From the NCBI GenBank assembly GCA_947561715.1, contig OX387200.1:12712501-12776500 (forward strand): a stretch of 64,000 nt of DNA. The letters are read 5' to 3'. The notes below the pieces were generated by a model. The model did not search any database. It saw only the letters and a program-made list of their open reading frames with translations, and had not been told where the DNA came from. Positions 42,001 through 51,029 of the stretch are shown piece by piece (the stretch's first letter is position 1; every line of letters starts with the position of its first letter). The translations under genes were made by a program, and so were the position numbers. Source of the stretch: Ascidia mentula (lineage: Eukaryota > Chordata > Ascidiacea > Phlebobranchia > Ascidiidae).

Positions 42001-45000
42001 CAAACCTACCACACCTCTGTATGGTGGTGATTTCGGTAAACAACCGATCAAACAATTAGGTCCGGAATATGTTGATAATGGTATTGGATATGGCCCGAAA
42101 CCATCCGGATTTAAACCGATGTCACCTGTCTATGGAGGTGATTTCGGTCCACATCCGATCAAACAATTAGGTCCGGAATATGTTGATACTGGTATTGGAT
42201 ATGGCCCGAAACCATCCGCGCCTTTGGTTGAAGTATTCGAAGACGCTCCTATGTTCAAACCTACTACACCTGTGTTTGGTAGTGAAGTTGGCGTAATTCC
42301 GACGAAAAAAATAAATCCGTTGGTTGTTGCTCTTGGTGGTGTACATGTTCCCAAACTGGTTGGAGTTTCTTTGCAAACGTAAAGTTTGTTTTGTTTTATG
42401 TTTTTTTTATTGTGTTGATTGTTTGTTTTTATTTTTCAGAACCGATTCTACGTGCCCTGGTGTTGATGCCCTTGGTAATTCTATTGCTTGTGCTGATGGA
42501 TTGCTTTTTGATGGCCATTCTTGTGTTGCTTCCCATGACTGTCCCTGTGTTCGTTTTGATACAGAATATAAGGTATAGTTTGTTTTAATTTATGGTTCAT
42601 CGTTGTTATTTGGTAGATTTTTTCTTGAAATGGGCTTTGTGGCAAAATCTATTCAACATTTTTTGTATTTGTTTAGTCTGGCTCGATTTGGAAGGAAAAC
42701 GTTGGTTGCACCAATTGTATTTGTATTGCCGGTTCTTCCAAGTGTACTCCTGAAATATGCGATGATATGGCTTGTCCGACTGGATATGTTTCTGTTATTC
42801 TAGGCGATGATTGTTGTCCATCGTGTGTAATTTCCAATACGACTTGTTTCAGTGGTAGCAAACATGTGAGTTTTATTACGCCGTAGGTGGCCATGGGTTT
42901 GATTTTACCGAGTTTATGCGTACATTCCCTAGGTTGGAGATGTTTGGGAACTTGAATGTTCTACCTGCACATGCACTGAATCTGGGGAAATGTGTCTTCC
43001 ATTCGAATGTCCAGATGTTTTAATTCCGGATTGTCAAGAAGGATATGAACTTGTTAAGAAAATGGGTGGTTGCTGTGACGTGTATGTGTGTGTTTGCAAT
43101 GAGAAGGATTGCAACAGCTTAGTTCCTGAATGTCCCCGATATCATGAAAAAGTGTTGATCGAGACGCAAGGTTGTTGCCCGGTTTACAAATGTGTTTGTG
43201 AACAGGAACTCTGTCCAACTACATTTTGCGGACCAAATGAAAGAAAAGTCCGCATTGACTCAACCGAAAAAATCGAATGTTGTCCGACATATAGGTAGGA
43301 TAGATTTAAAAAAAAATAAGTAATGTAACAGATAGTGTAAAACTACGAAGTTCGAATACGTATATAATACTTTTTTTATATAATATTAGGCCCGCCTGAC
43401 AAACGTTTGCCTATAACTAAAAACCTTAAAGAGTTTGGATTCAAATCTGGCTATGATAGTAGAAGAGGTTGATATTAAACATCTATTAAAATTTCAGAAA
43501 TGTTTTCTGTTTAGTGTGCAAAAAAACATAATAATTGAGAGCTGTAGACAGGGTGTACACACTGTTTCAATCTGAAAGGTCTCATCAGTGCAGCTCATGA
43601 CTGTGGCACTGTTGCACTGTGCTTACTTTTACGCTAGCAGCCACACAGATTTCCACTTTGTGGTACCTTTCGGTCAACGTCGATCCGTTGGGTACCCTAT
43701 GCTGAGTATCAAACAGCAGAGACGAACCACCGTGGAGCGCAGTATGGTCAAACGAACTGCTTGGTAACCGATAGTGCTACCGGCTCGGGTAAACTCACGC
43801 AAAAAAAGCCATATTAATCGAGAGCTGCACGGTGGTTCATTTTGTTTTGATGAAATGTCTGTTTGAAATAAAAAAAAAATTTCGGGCTTAAAACCTGCTC
43901 ACATTGTTGATTTTCCAAGTTAGGTCCCAAGTTTTGATGTTTTCTAAAAACAGTTTCCAAGTCTCAAGAAGCCGATGAAAATATTTGCTGCTATGTTACA
44001 TCCCAGATAATGCCTAAACAAACTGACTTAGTGCAATATCACAATAACATTACCTTTAAAAGTTTAATAAAGTAAACAATACGAAACAACATACATGGTC
44101 AGATTGTAAGGCAGTGGTCCTTAACCTTTAAAACTCGCCGAACCCCTTGGATCCCCTGCAAGGATTCGTCGAAACCCGATAACATGAAGAATAAGGCAAG
44201 CAAAAAAAGCAAACAAAATGGAATATGCATTGATATCAATCTTTCACAATTTTAATGAATTTGCGTTACTGTGTCCAAGCAAAGTCATTTTCGCATGCGG
44301 AATGTTATGTTTTTTCGTTTTACCTAAATACAATGGTTTTCAATACGCGTCGGGGAGAAATGACAAAAATGACTAAGTCCGAGATTTGAATTGGCATAAT
44401 ATTCCACAGTTAGGACGCCCTGCGTCATCACCATACTTGGTCAGATATGGTCGCTCTATAAAGCATATTTAGCGTTGCCAATGGAATGTCTTTTGATTCC
44501 ACCGCAGCAAAAATTCAGGTTTTGAGCATACCAGTTATCTTTTGTATATGATAGTGGCCGCTGGAAATGTTAGACACATGTTGGGCATTTTTGCCTACGT
44601 AGAGCGATACACAAAACCGCAACTAACTATGTTTATAGAAATTCCGTTTATACTTTAAACATGTCTCTTCATAAGCAGTTATGACCCTCGTACTAATATA
44701 TCCTGATAAACTTTTCATTATATCAAATACTGTTACATTTGGTAACCGAAAACTTATCTAAGTTAATAACAGAAATATGGCTGCTGTGCCTTATTACCAG
44801 CTGGGCCTTTTGTACCTCAGGTACCTTAGTTGCACATAATTGTTTTTCTAATTTTAATATGCAGTTAATGCTGATCGCCTGTGATAGTTTTACATTTTAG
44901 AAACTTCGTTCTAGAATCCATCAAAGGATATTTGAGTCACAACCAAATCAATTACAACACGTACCTCTCAATACTGCTAAATATGTCATTGCATCTAAAT

Positions 45001-48000
45001 ATAAAATATAAATGTTTTCATCCAACTATATTTGAACATTGATTTCAAATTAAACGTTTCTGGGATATTTAATTTGTACTTTCTCTTCTTACCAGTACGA
45101 TTTTCGTTTTTATTATTTTTTATCAGGAAGGAAAGATATGCCTATTTTTTTATTTTTTTTTACTGAGTCATGTTTTGTATTTGTGTAGTTGCCAGCTACT
45201 TGGTTGCGTTACTGAAGACGGCCAAAGGCACAGTATCGGAGAAACGTTCAGAAGCCCTGCTGATTCTTGCTTGTCATGCACTTGTATGCCTGATAACACT
45301 TTGTCATGCTCGAGAGCTCAATGCAAGCTACCTGAACCAAAACAATGCAGAAGTGGTGCCAAGGCAGTATTGGTAGATACAAACGACAAATGCTGCCAAG
45401 AATACGCCTGTGATTGTAAGTTTCAAAAACCACCTTTCCGATATCTATCTTACACGCAAATGTAATAAAGGTTTTTGCAATGGCATCGAACTTGGATGGA
45501 GCACATTTGATGGCAAGTCAACAATTTACAGTGGAACTGGAACTTTCACACTTGTTCAGGATACCAACAGAAATGATTTTGTGGTTACAATTAGTAGAAC
45601 ACCATGTTCATCTTCTATATGCACAGAAAATATTAAGCTTGGTGACTTGGTTCAAAACAAAGTTGCAGTTTTACATCCTTCTCAGGTACATAATAACAAT
45701 TACATGGTCTGAGTATTTCCACATGTATGGTTTATTTCAGGTTATAATTGATTCACGAGAGATTTTCCCAGAGGTTGGCATTGAAACTTTCCAAGATGGT
45801 TTCAGCATCATCAAACTTCCTGATGGCAAAGTAACTGTAACATCACATGCAACAGGTGTTTCTATATCGTTGGGTGCGGAGGGACACGTGTGGTCTGCAT
45901 TAGTTCCCCACTCGTACAGAGGAAATACAATTGGAACATGTGGCTTGTGTGATGACGACATATCGAACGATTATTGGAACGGAAAATCGGTATACAAATA
46001 TGTGCATTACTACCCTGTCCTACTTTCCTTGACTAAAGCGGTTCGTTTAACAAGAACGAAACCCGTTTGATAACAAGGCCTTCTTTACTGTAAGATCTCG
46101 TTCGATAATTCAGACTAATTTATAAGTTGGTGGGCACGTTTTTAGCGTCTTCGCTTGTAAACATAGTTAATGCAATATTTTTCACAACAGGTGTGCCAAA
46201 ACGCTGAAGATTTCATCAATGGTTTCAGGTTGCAATCCGCTATTCCTCAAACGTTTGTGTCTGAAGAAAAGACGTGTGTTGAAGCCAAAACATGTGCTAT
46301 AATTTCAAGTGCATTTAATACATGTCCTCTTGAAATGGACCTATACATTGAATCCTGCAAGATAAGCATGTGCAACGGCAAGTTTTTTGCTATTCGTTTT
46401 TTACCGAGGTTTACAACAATTATTTAAAGCAGGTGGTAACGGTTGCGATGCGTTGGCTTCTATGGCTGCAAATTGCCGACTTATGGGTCAATGCATTGAA
46501 TGGAGGACACCCAATCTTTGTCCTTTGTATTGTGCTCCAAGTATGGTATACAAGACTTGCGGCCCGAACGTTGTCCAAACATGTGACAATTACAAAACCT
46601 ATTCCTCATTGGCTGTGGAATATTCCACAGAAGGTTGTTTCTGTCCTGACAGCACGGTAAGCACAAGAAGGAAGCGGGTGATTTTAGTGTGTGAAGCAGT
46701 ACACCGAATCAGACATACATATTACTCAGGTGCAACATAACGGAAAATGCGTTAGTGTTACCGAATGTCCAGTCTGCAAGGATGAAACAGGCATGGCCAG
46801 AAAAGCAGGGGAGTTGTGGAAAAACGTTAATCCTTGTATTACAAGTTACTGCACGGGAACTGGAACAATAGTACGTTTTTGTCATGGAACCTGTTGACAT
46901 TAATAACTTGTCGATTATATAGGTCCAAACAGCCGTGACATGCACCGAAACACCAAAATGCACTGACGATCAAATCCTTATTCAACTTGGTGACGGTGTT
47001 TGTTGCCCTGTTTTTGAGTGTGTCTCCATGGACAAATGCAAGGTACGTTGGTGCCATTAAATTACAATTATTTGCCCAATCAGCCTATTTTATTTTTACA
47101 GAACTTTAAATGTCCCGCTTACGAGCAACCCAATTGTGGCCCAGGTCACGAAATACAGAGCATTGTCCATGATGAATGTTGCATAGAACTTGTATGCATT
47201 TGTAACCCAGATTTGTGTCCGTCTGTTTCAATACCCCATTGTGAGGTAGGTCATTTTCCACCACCATCCCCAATAAATAAATAAATGAACAAAAAACATT
47301 TTGTGATATCCTTAGATGGGAGAAGTACTCACTACGATTACAGGAGGGGGGTGCTGCGAAACAGAAGTATGTCAATGTCAACCTGATAAGTGCTCGTCGC
47401 CTCCAATATGTGATGGGAACGGATACGAACTTGTGGTGGCAAATGTTGGATCATGTTGCACAGAATATGAATGCCTGTAAAATTTGGTACCTGATTTGTT
47501 TTCATCCAAATAGAACTTGCTCTTATTTAGATGTGTACGATCGTCATGCCCGGTGGTCACTACCCTTTCGTGTGAAGTGGGTGAGAAACTTGTGGTTTCA
47601 AATCCGAGAGAATGCTGTGCGAAATATGAGTGTGAGTGCGACAGTTCAACATGTCCAATTAAAATAAACAACTGTCCAGATGGATTTACTGTAAAGGTAG
47701 GTACACACTTAAAAACGGAGAACTTATCCCGATATTTTCCTGGGAATTTTCCTTCTTTTAGACCACTATATTGGAAAATAAATGTTGTTCGGAAACAACC
47801 GAATGTGTTTGCGACGAAGGCGCTTGTCCTGTATACGAAGGTCCAAAGTGTGACATTGCAAAAGGTTTTAAATCAATAACCACTGCGTCTGTTTGGTGCC
47901 CATTCAACTTACCTTCTTGTTGCCCTACGGTGTACGAGGAAGTTTGTATTTGTGACAGGTAACTACAGAAAATACTCGTACACTTACCAATATCAAGCGT

Positions 48001-49362
48001 ACACTTTAACTTCTTTAGTTCACTGTGTCCAACTCTGGAAGTCCCTATTTGTGAAACTTATGAAAGAATGTCCTTGGTTCCTATATCACCATGTTGCTCC
48101 ATTTCACAATGTGTTTGTGACGTCAGTAAATGCACAAGAAGTGTAACAACATGTGCGAACAATAAACACGTCAAAATATCCCGTCAAAATGATTGTTGCG
48201 AGATTGCAGAATGCATTTGCGATAAGTGCTCTCCACCAAATTCGTGCAAAAACGGTTGGGTTGCAACAGAACTGGTTGATGACTGTGGATGTTTGACAAG
48301 TTAGTTATGCAGACACACTGAAATTAAATCAGAAAAAAAAAAGTTTGAAAAAGTTTAATTTGTTTCATGTTACATAGGAACTTGTACTTCCCCGGTTTAC
48401 TGCGTGTACAATGGTGAAATACATCAACCATCGACTGTGTGGATGGAAGACGTTTGTCGTGAATGTGTCTGCTCATCGGCGCCGAATGCCGATGGTGTAT
48501 ATGAAACGGAATGCACTGCAATTCAATGCGGAAAATGTAGCACCGGGTACACTTATGTGCCAGTGCCAGGCGCATGTTGCGGAGATTGCGTACCAATATC
48601 GTGTCACTATGATGGTCAACAGTATTCGGTAAAGTTTAGACACAAACTTATATAGCATTGTTTTGTAATTGCTACACTCATAGAATATATATATATAATG
48701 AACTAAACCGTTTTCCAACTAACTTCTGATTATTGACTCGCACATTTTAATCATAAAAGTAAAAGTTAATGCTTCATTTTTTACAGTGATACTTGAATAT
48801 ATTTTATCTGTATGAAGGTTGGACAAAAATGGAATGTAGACAACGAAACTTGTACCACGTGCATTTGCGGAATGAACTCGATTACCGGGGAAGTTTTCAC
48901 TACGTGTAGCCAGGTTACATGCGAACCACTAAATCCAAGTTGTCCAATTGACAAAATCAGAAAAACTGCAGATGGATGTTGTCAGTTCTGCGATACTAGT
49001 AAGCTGTCCACCATTTTGTTTTTATAGTCGTGGTATTGTTCAACTTCATCCCCTATTCTTGCATAGCATATGTTGGAGGAGAATGTGCACCTGCGCTTCA
49101 AACAATGGATTATTTGACCAAGGACGGATGCACTAGTGAGAATAAAATTGCTATTAACACATGCGACGGAACGTGCAGAAGCAAGTCTACATATTCTCTC
49201 GAAACAAACAACTTCACCAAAATGTGTAGTTGTTGTTCAACCACTGAGAGTGAAGATCGTGAGATCAACCTAATTTGTCCGGATGGGTCAATAAAGACCG
49301 TAAATTACAAAAGTGCGGTGTCATGTGGATGTCAATCCAATAAGTGCGAAAATGTACCGTAA
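2..49362 (+). CDS. giant secreted repeat protein with VWF/mucin-type C-terminus (5' partial)
   Basis: The reading frame is open from base 2 with no start in the window, so the N-terminus and any signal peptide lie to the left. I model 19 exons: 2-42378, 42440-42572, 42677-42865, 42933-43294, 45189-45415, 45471-45685, 45741-45989, 46191-46377, 46433-46656, 46730-46870, 46923-47042, 47102-47245, 47316-47476, 47531-47696, 47762-47958, 48019-48299, 48378-48628, 48818-48998 and 49067-49362. The spliced length is 46,101 nt, exactly 15,366 codons plus TAA, and phases agree at every junction. The order is 48-residue repeats, TIL-like, VWC, short Cys repeats, VWD, C8, TIL, more Cys repeats, two VWC and a cystine knot. 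Known relatives of this C-terminal plan (VWF, gel-forming mucins) are secreted and disulfide-multimerised. An adhesive or gel role is inference. The exon model is strong; the biological role is uncertain. Confidence 0.85.
1500..8100 (+). repeat. 3,744-bp-offset (26-unit) higher-order duplication
   Basis: A synonymous AAG...TTG variant of the usual AAACAATTAGG stretch occurs at about 1,585, 3,745, 5,329 and 7,489. Spacing is 2,160, 1,584 and 2,160 bp, so both pairs are offset by 3,744 bp. The order of unit types between about 1.5 and 4.3 kb is repeated from about 5.2 to 8.1 kb. The similarity then breaks, as expected after later rearrangement. Confidence 0.75.
9841..17700 (+). repeat. nested 7-, 11- and 18-unit blocks marked by a TCG codon
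   Basis: A Ser codon TCG, replacing the usual TCC, occurs with its C at 4,521, 9,849, 11,433, 12,441 and 17,625. The spacings are 5,328 (37 units), 1,584 (11), 1,008 (7) and 5,184 (36) bp. Unit order around these markers is also shared, giving 1,008-, 1,584- and 2,592-bp offsets inside the larger duplication. Confidence 0.7.
11870..22282 (+). repeat. 5,184-bp (36-unit) higher-order tandem duplication
   Basis: Copy 1 is about 11,870-17,053 and copy 2 about 17,054-22,282. Rare private variants recur exactly 5,184 bp apart: the Arg codon at 15,159 and 20,343 region, a TTCG variant at 14,961 and 20,145, GAAGGAGGG at 15,488 and 20,672, and the ATTGTATATGG variant near 16,307 and 21,491. The left boundary lies after a GCG/GCA difference at 11,868/17,052. 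The right boundary lies before a TGT/TGA difference at 22,283/17,099. The copies agree at every variant I compared, which suggests recent unequal exchange. Confidence 0.9.
25021..28667 (+). repeat. 1,584-bp (11-unit) period, about three partial copies
   Basis: A GTA variant of the usual GTT Val codon (LVPEY context) occurs near 25,211, 26,795 and 28,379, spaced 1,584 bp. The rare GAATTC variant (GEFG) at 25,037 and 26,621 shows the same spacing. Confidence 0.7.
37592..40350 (+). repeat. 2,304-bp-offset (16-unit) duplication near the 3' end of the array
   Basis: A CTGTTTGG variant (Phe replacing Tyr) occurs near 37,699, 37,987, 40,003 and 40,291, forming two pairs 2,304 bp apart. The flanking EEAPMF and GYGTKP unit variants repeat with the same offset. 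Confidence 0.7.
42379..42439 (+). other. intron 1, end of the repeat exon
   Basis: The donor is GTAAAG, directly after CAAAC, and the acceptor is TTTTTCAG. The frame would otherwise stop at 42,380-42,382 (TAA overlapping the donor). Phase 2 on the left (AC) plus A on the right restores a Thr codon and leads into a Cys-rich exon, so the repeat exon is not the end of the gene. Confidence 0.85.
42440..43294 (+). other. exons 2-4: TIL-like, VWC and two to three short Cys repeats
   Basis: Exon 2 encodes a TIL-like ending with a CPGVDALG...CADGLLFDGHSC pattern and a CPC motif. Exon 3 continues with a VWC pattern (C-x2-C-x-C, then a CCPSC ending). Exon 4 starts with WELECSTCTC and carries three CC-x2-Y motifs followed by C-x-C. 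Introns 42573-42676 and 42866-42932 are GT-AG and keep phase 0. Cys-rich modules of this type are extracellular and disulfide-bonded. Confidence 0.8.
43295..45188 (+). other. intron 4, 1.9 kb, repeat-bearing
   Basis: It is far longer than the other 17 introns of the gene. The donor is GTAGGA and the acceptor TTGTGTAG, with phase 2 matching on both sides. It holds an imperfect direct repeat of about 28 bp near 43,519-43,546 and 43,801-43,831 (core GAGAGCTG). It also has a hAT-like terminus starting CAGTGGTCCTTAACC at 44,112. I see no convincing ORF in it. Confidence 0.7.
45189..45415 (+). other. exon 5: VWC-like module
   Basis: The exon encodes a GCVTEDGQRHSIGETFR start, a CLSCTC motif and a KCCQEYACDC end, which is a VWC-type pattern. 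The donor is a consensus GTAAGT, phase 1. Confidence 0.75.
45471..45989 (+). other. exons 6-7: von Willebrand factor type D domain
   Basis: Exon 6 (45471-45685) has the STFDGK start of a VWD domain, a GTGTFTLVQD strand and a PCSSSIC pair. Exon 7 (45741-45989) has VPHSYRGNTIGTCGLC followed by ND, the VWD signature around the GxCG motif. The 55-bp introns on both sides are GT-AG; the first has a weak polypyrimidine tract. In VWF and mucins these domains take part in disulfide-linked assembly. Confidence 0.85.
46191..46656 (+). other. exons 8-9: C8 domain and start of TIL
   Basis: Exon 8 begins CQNAEDF and carries the YIESCKISMC motif typical of C8. After the GC-AG intron, exon 9 continues GGNGCDALASMAANC and then CPLYCAPSMVYKTCG, the transition from C8 to TIL. 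The VWD-C8-TIL order is the usual D assembly of VWF and mucins. Confidence 0.85.
46378..46432 (+). other. 55-bp GC-AG intron within the C8 domain
   Basis: The intron starts GCAAGT (the typical GC-type donor) and ends AAAGCAG. Exon 8 ends in phase 1 (G) and exon 9 starts GT, giving Gly and an uninterrupted C8 alignment. No GT donor nearby gives the correct phase. Confidence 0.75.
46730..48299 (+). other. exons 10-16: end of TIL, then about nine short CC-type Cys repeats
   Basis: Exon 10 completes TIL (HNGKCVSVTECPVC) and enters a VWC-like segment. Exons 11-16 (46923-47042, 47102-47245, 47316-47476, 47531-47696, 47762-47958, 48019-48299) repeat a unit of about 45-55 residues. The unit has a C-P or C-x-G start, a central CC, four to six residues, then C-x-C. 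Nine CC motifs are visible here and four more in exons 4-5. An alternative acceptor for exon 10 at 46,699 is also in phase but would insert ten residues into TIL; I prefer 46,730. Confidence 0.8.
48378..48998 (+). other. exons 17-18: two VWC-like modules
   Basis: Exon 17 encodes CVYNGEIHQPSTVW, a CRECVC motif and an ACCGDC end. It then starts a second module (CHYDGQQYS) that continues in exon 18 with GQKWNVDNETCTTCIC and ends GCCQFC. This is the canonical VWC pattern, sitting just before the cystine knot as in VWF and gel-forming mucins. Confidence 0.85.
49067..49362 (+). other. exon 19: C-terminal cystine knot (CTCK)
   Basis: The exon has a GxC start, a CDGTC motif, a CSCC cluster followed by an ICPDGS segment, and a CGC end, then TAA. 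This spacing fits the CTCK dimerisation domain found at the C-terminus of VWF, mucins and related secreted proteins. Confidence 0.8.
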
Positions 49363-49903
49363 ATGACATGTACACTCGCTATACAACCCTTTTATTTTTT
49401 TTCCTCGTTTAGTTTAGTAAACAGAGCATTTTTGAGTTTTTAATTGCCAACTTGTTAAAAAGCGTTAACGTGCGACTTATTTTGCAAAAAGAGGTTGGTA
49501 ATGACGTTTAATGGATTTTTTTTAGCAATTGTTTGACAATAAAAACTCAATTGTGTCGCCAAGATTAGGGTGTGTTTTGAACATTGACATTTGCTGTGTA
49601 ACATTTTTTCAGGTTTCTTGTTACAAAGCCAAGCATGGTTTCAATTCATATGAACCTTTTTCGTGGCTCCACTAGCTTTAGTATGATGTCCGCGTTTTCT
49701 GTTGGGGGCAGTTAAAAGGCGAGACCTCTCATTTCACAACCAGACCGTTTGCTTGGGGTTATTATTGTATGTATATCATCATTGTATGAGGTGGTTATTT
49801 AGCGAAAACGAGGAAATAAAGCATTGCATATTATTCTCGTGTATTTACTTTGACTGATGGCCAGTATCAACCAAAATGACCTAAATATTTGGTAATATTA
49901 AAA
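49363..49903. other. 3' UTR and flank, no gene seen
   Basis: The stretch is AT-rich and has no ORF of note. It contains the two AATAAA hexamers and otherwise nothing I recognise. Confidence 0.5.
49538..49543 (+). promoter_or_regulatory. candidate poly(A) signal of the giant gene
   Basis: AATAAA lies about 175 nt after the stop codon, followed by a GT-rich stretch (GTGTCGCC...GGGTGTGTTTTG). A second AATAAA is at 49,815-49,820. Confidence 0.55.
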
Positions 49904-50428
49904 CTATGAGAATAACAACACTTCTGCTTCTTCAAATGTACAAGTGAAGCGAGTTGCTCCATATTTTGCGCGCGTGTCCTGTGTAACGATGCAAAGCCGT
50001 AACACATAACACAAAGCGGGAGAACGTAAAGACGAAGTCAAAATATCCGCTGCGTTACACTCACGCAAATAAGTGCCGCTGCGAGAAATCAAAAATTCTT
50101 CACCGGTCAAAACAGTCTTAATTTCAGCGGGCATTCAATCCATTATTTCCTCGAAATTAAAGGCACCTTTTTTACTACAAAGCTGCAAAAGCATTTTATT
50201 TATAAGGGCTGAAGGTAATTTGTCACCCAAAGGAGCACATGAAGCAAATGCTTTACGCGCAGTTATGGTGTCATGGTAAAAGTTATTAATACGTTCGTTG
50301 GTCAGTGCGTAACGATCCTCCTGCGGCGGATTTCGAACACGCTGATGAAACGAACGGCGGTTGGCTAATCCAACGAAACTACTAAATGAAAAACTTTGTT
50401 GTGTCACTGGAAATATTCCGAAGAGCAA
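49904..50428 (-). pseudogene. unrecognised broken ORF pair
   Basis: Two minus-strand reading frames, 50428-50135 and 50134-49904, lie in the same frame and are separated by a single TGA at 50,135-50,137. Read together they span about 174 codons. I recognise no domain. A stretch near 49,946-49,985 (AAGCGAGTTGCTC and CGTGTCCT) is partly repeated near 50,541-50,575, so this may be a fragment of an interspersed repeat. The coding assignment is tentative. Confidence 0.3.
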
Positions 50429-50704
50429 ATTGCGCCTCTATTTAGACAACTTTACTGCCACTTCATTCTGCGATTTTGTGCTGCTCTCGTTCATTATGCA
50501 AATCAAAAGATTCCGCTTTCAAACATCGGGTTACCAACAAAGCGAGTTGCTCTTTTTTCTGCGAGCGTGTCCTATGTTGCAAACTCATAACTCATAGCCA
50601 ACATAGGTTGTCGTCCAATATGTCACCTGAACAATATCGGTTGCATCAACACGTGACTGCAGCAGCGTGCAAGAAGTAGATCTATTTTACATCGAAACAG
50701 GTGG

Positions 50705-50930
50705 TCACCATAAATACACTCCGAGCACACGTTCCATTTTCTTCACATCAGCATTTGACACAATTGACTGCAAGTATCTATATTCGGCTGGGATTGGCAA
50801 CAACATATGCTCGTGGTTAGTTACCCATTTTCTGAGCCAAAATCTTTCAAGTTGCAACAAATCCCGCAACTCGACAGCCAATTTGATTGCCATATCTTCA
50901 GTTTTCAGGGATTTCAAACAAACGCAACTG
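50705..50930 (-). mobile_element. possible BEL/Pao LTR retrotransposon fragment
   Basis: The minus-strand frame from 50,917 contains ELRDLLQLERFWLRKW, VTNHE and an ERVLGVYLW ending. This resembles the segment after the reverse transcriptase catalytic core in BEL/Pao elements (a GGFxLRKW-like block followed by a LGxxW motif). It is about 70 codons long and ends in stops on both sides. No LTR or other pol domains are visible. Confidence 0.45.
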
Positions 50931-51029
50931 GTTCCTGGCGAAATCGAAAAAGTGTCCCAAAAAAGCTGTTGTAAAAATAAAATCCGCCGAAGTCAACCAC
51001 TAATATATATAGTTTTTCTTTTCCTGTAG

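Larger units (their letters stand above)
1..42300 (+). repeat. 144-bp coding tandem array, about 294 units
   Basis: Each unit encodes 48 residues built around KP, YGGDFG, PEYVDTG and GYGPKP motifs. A consensus unit has about 9 Gly, 7 Pro, 3 Tyr, 3-4 Lys, 3 Phe and 6 acidic residues, and no Cys. Class A units carry EEGQGFKP(M/V)(S/T)P; class B units carry EDAPMFKPTTP or DDAPMFKPTTP. From the TTG codon at 65 to the equivalent codon at 42,224 is 42,159 bp. Adding the 33 bp missing at about 42,107 gives 42,192, exactly 293 x 144, so no other net length change exists. The final unit loses the repeat pattern after about 42,270 and runs into exon 1's end. The composition resembles structural or adhesive repeats, not Ser/Thr-rich mucin tandem repeats. 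Confidence 0.97.

Noticed and set aside
1..42300. CRISPR or satellite DNA
   Set aside because: Units are 144 bp without spacers, keep one open frame throughout, and splice in phase to a domain-bearing 3' part.
403..42376. Many ORFs of 60-250 codons antisense to, or out of frame with, the repeat array
   Set aside because: They recur with the 144-bp period and follow from the repeat's lack of stops in other frames. They have no independent coding evidence.
42380..42382. TAA at the end of the repeat exon as the true stop
   Set aside because: It overlaps a good donor site, and splicing there gives phase-perfect joining through 18 exons of recognised domains.
42673..42894. Minus-strand ORF over exon 3
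   Set aside because: It is a shadow of the VWC exon on the other strand.
43499..43860. A SINE or solo LTR in intron 4
   Set aside because: The imperfect direct repeat is short and there is no tRNA-like promoter, LTR end motif or tail I can support.
49904..50134. Host coding exon on the minus strand
   Set aside because: It is short, with no start context or splice partners and no domain. I kept it only as part of an unrecognised broken ORF pair.
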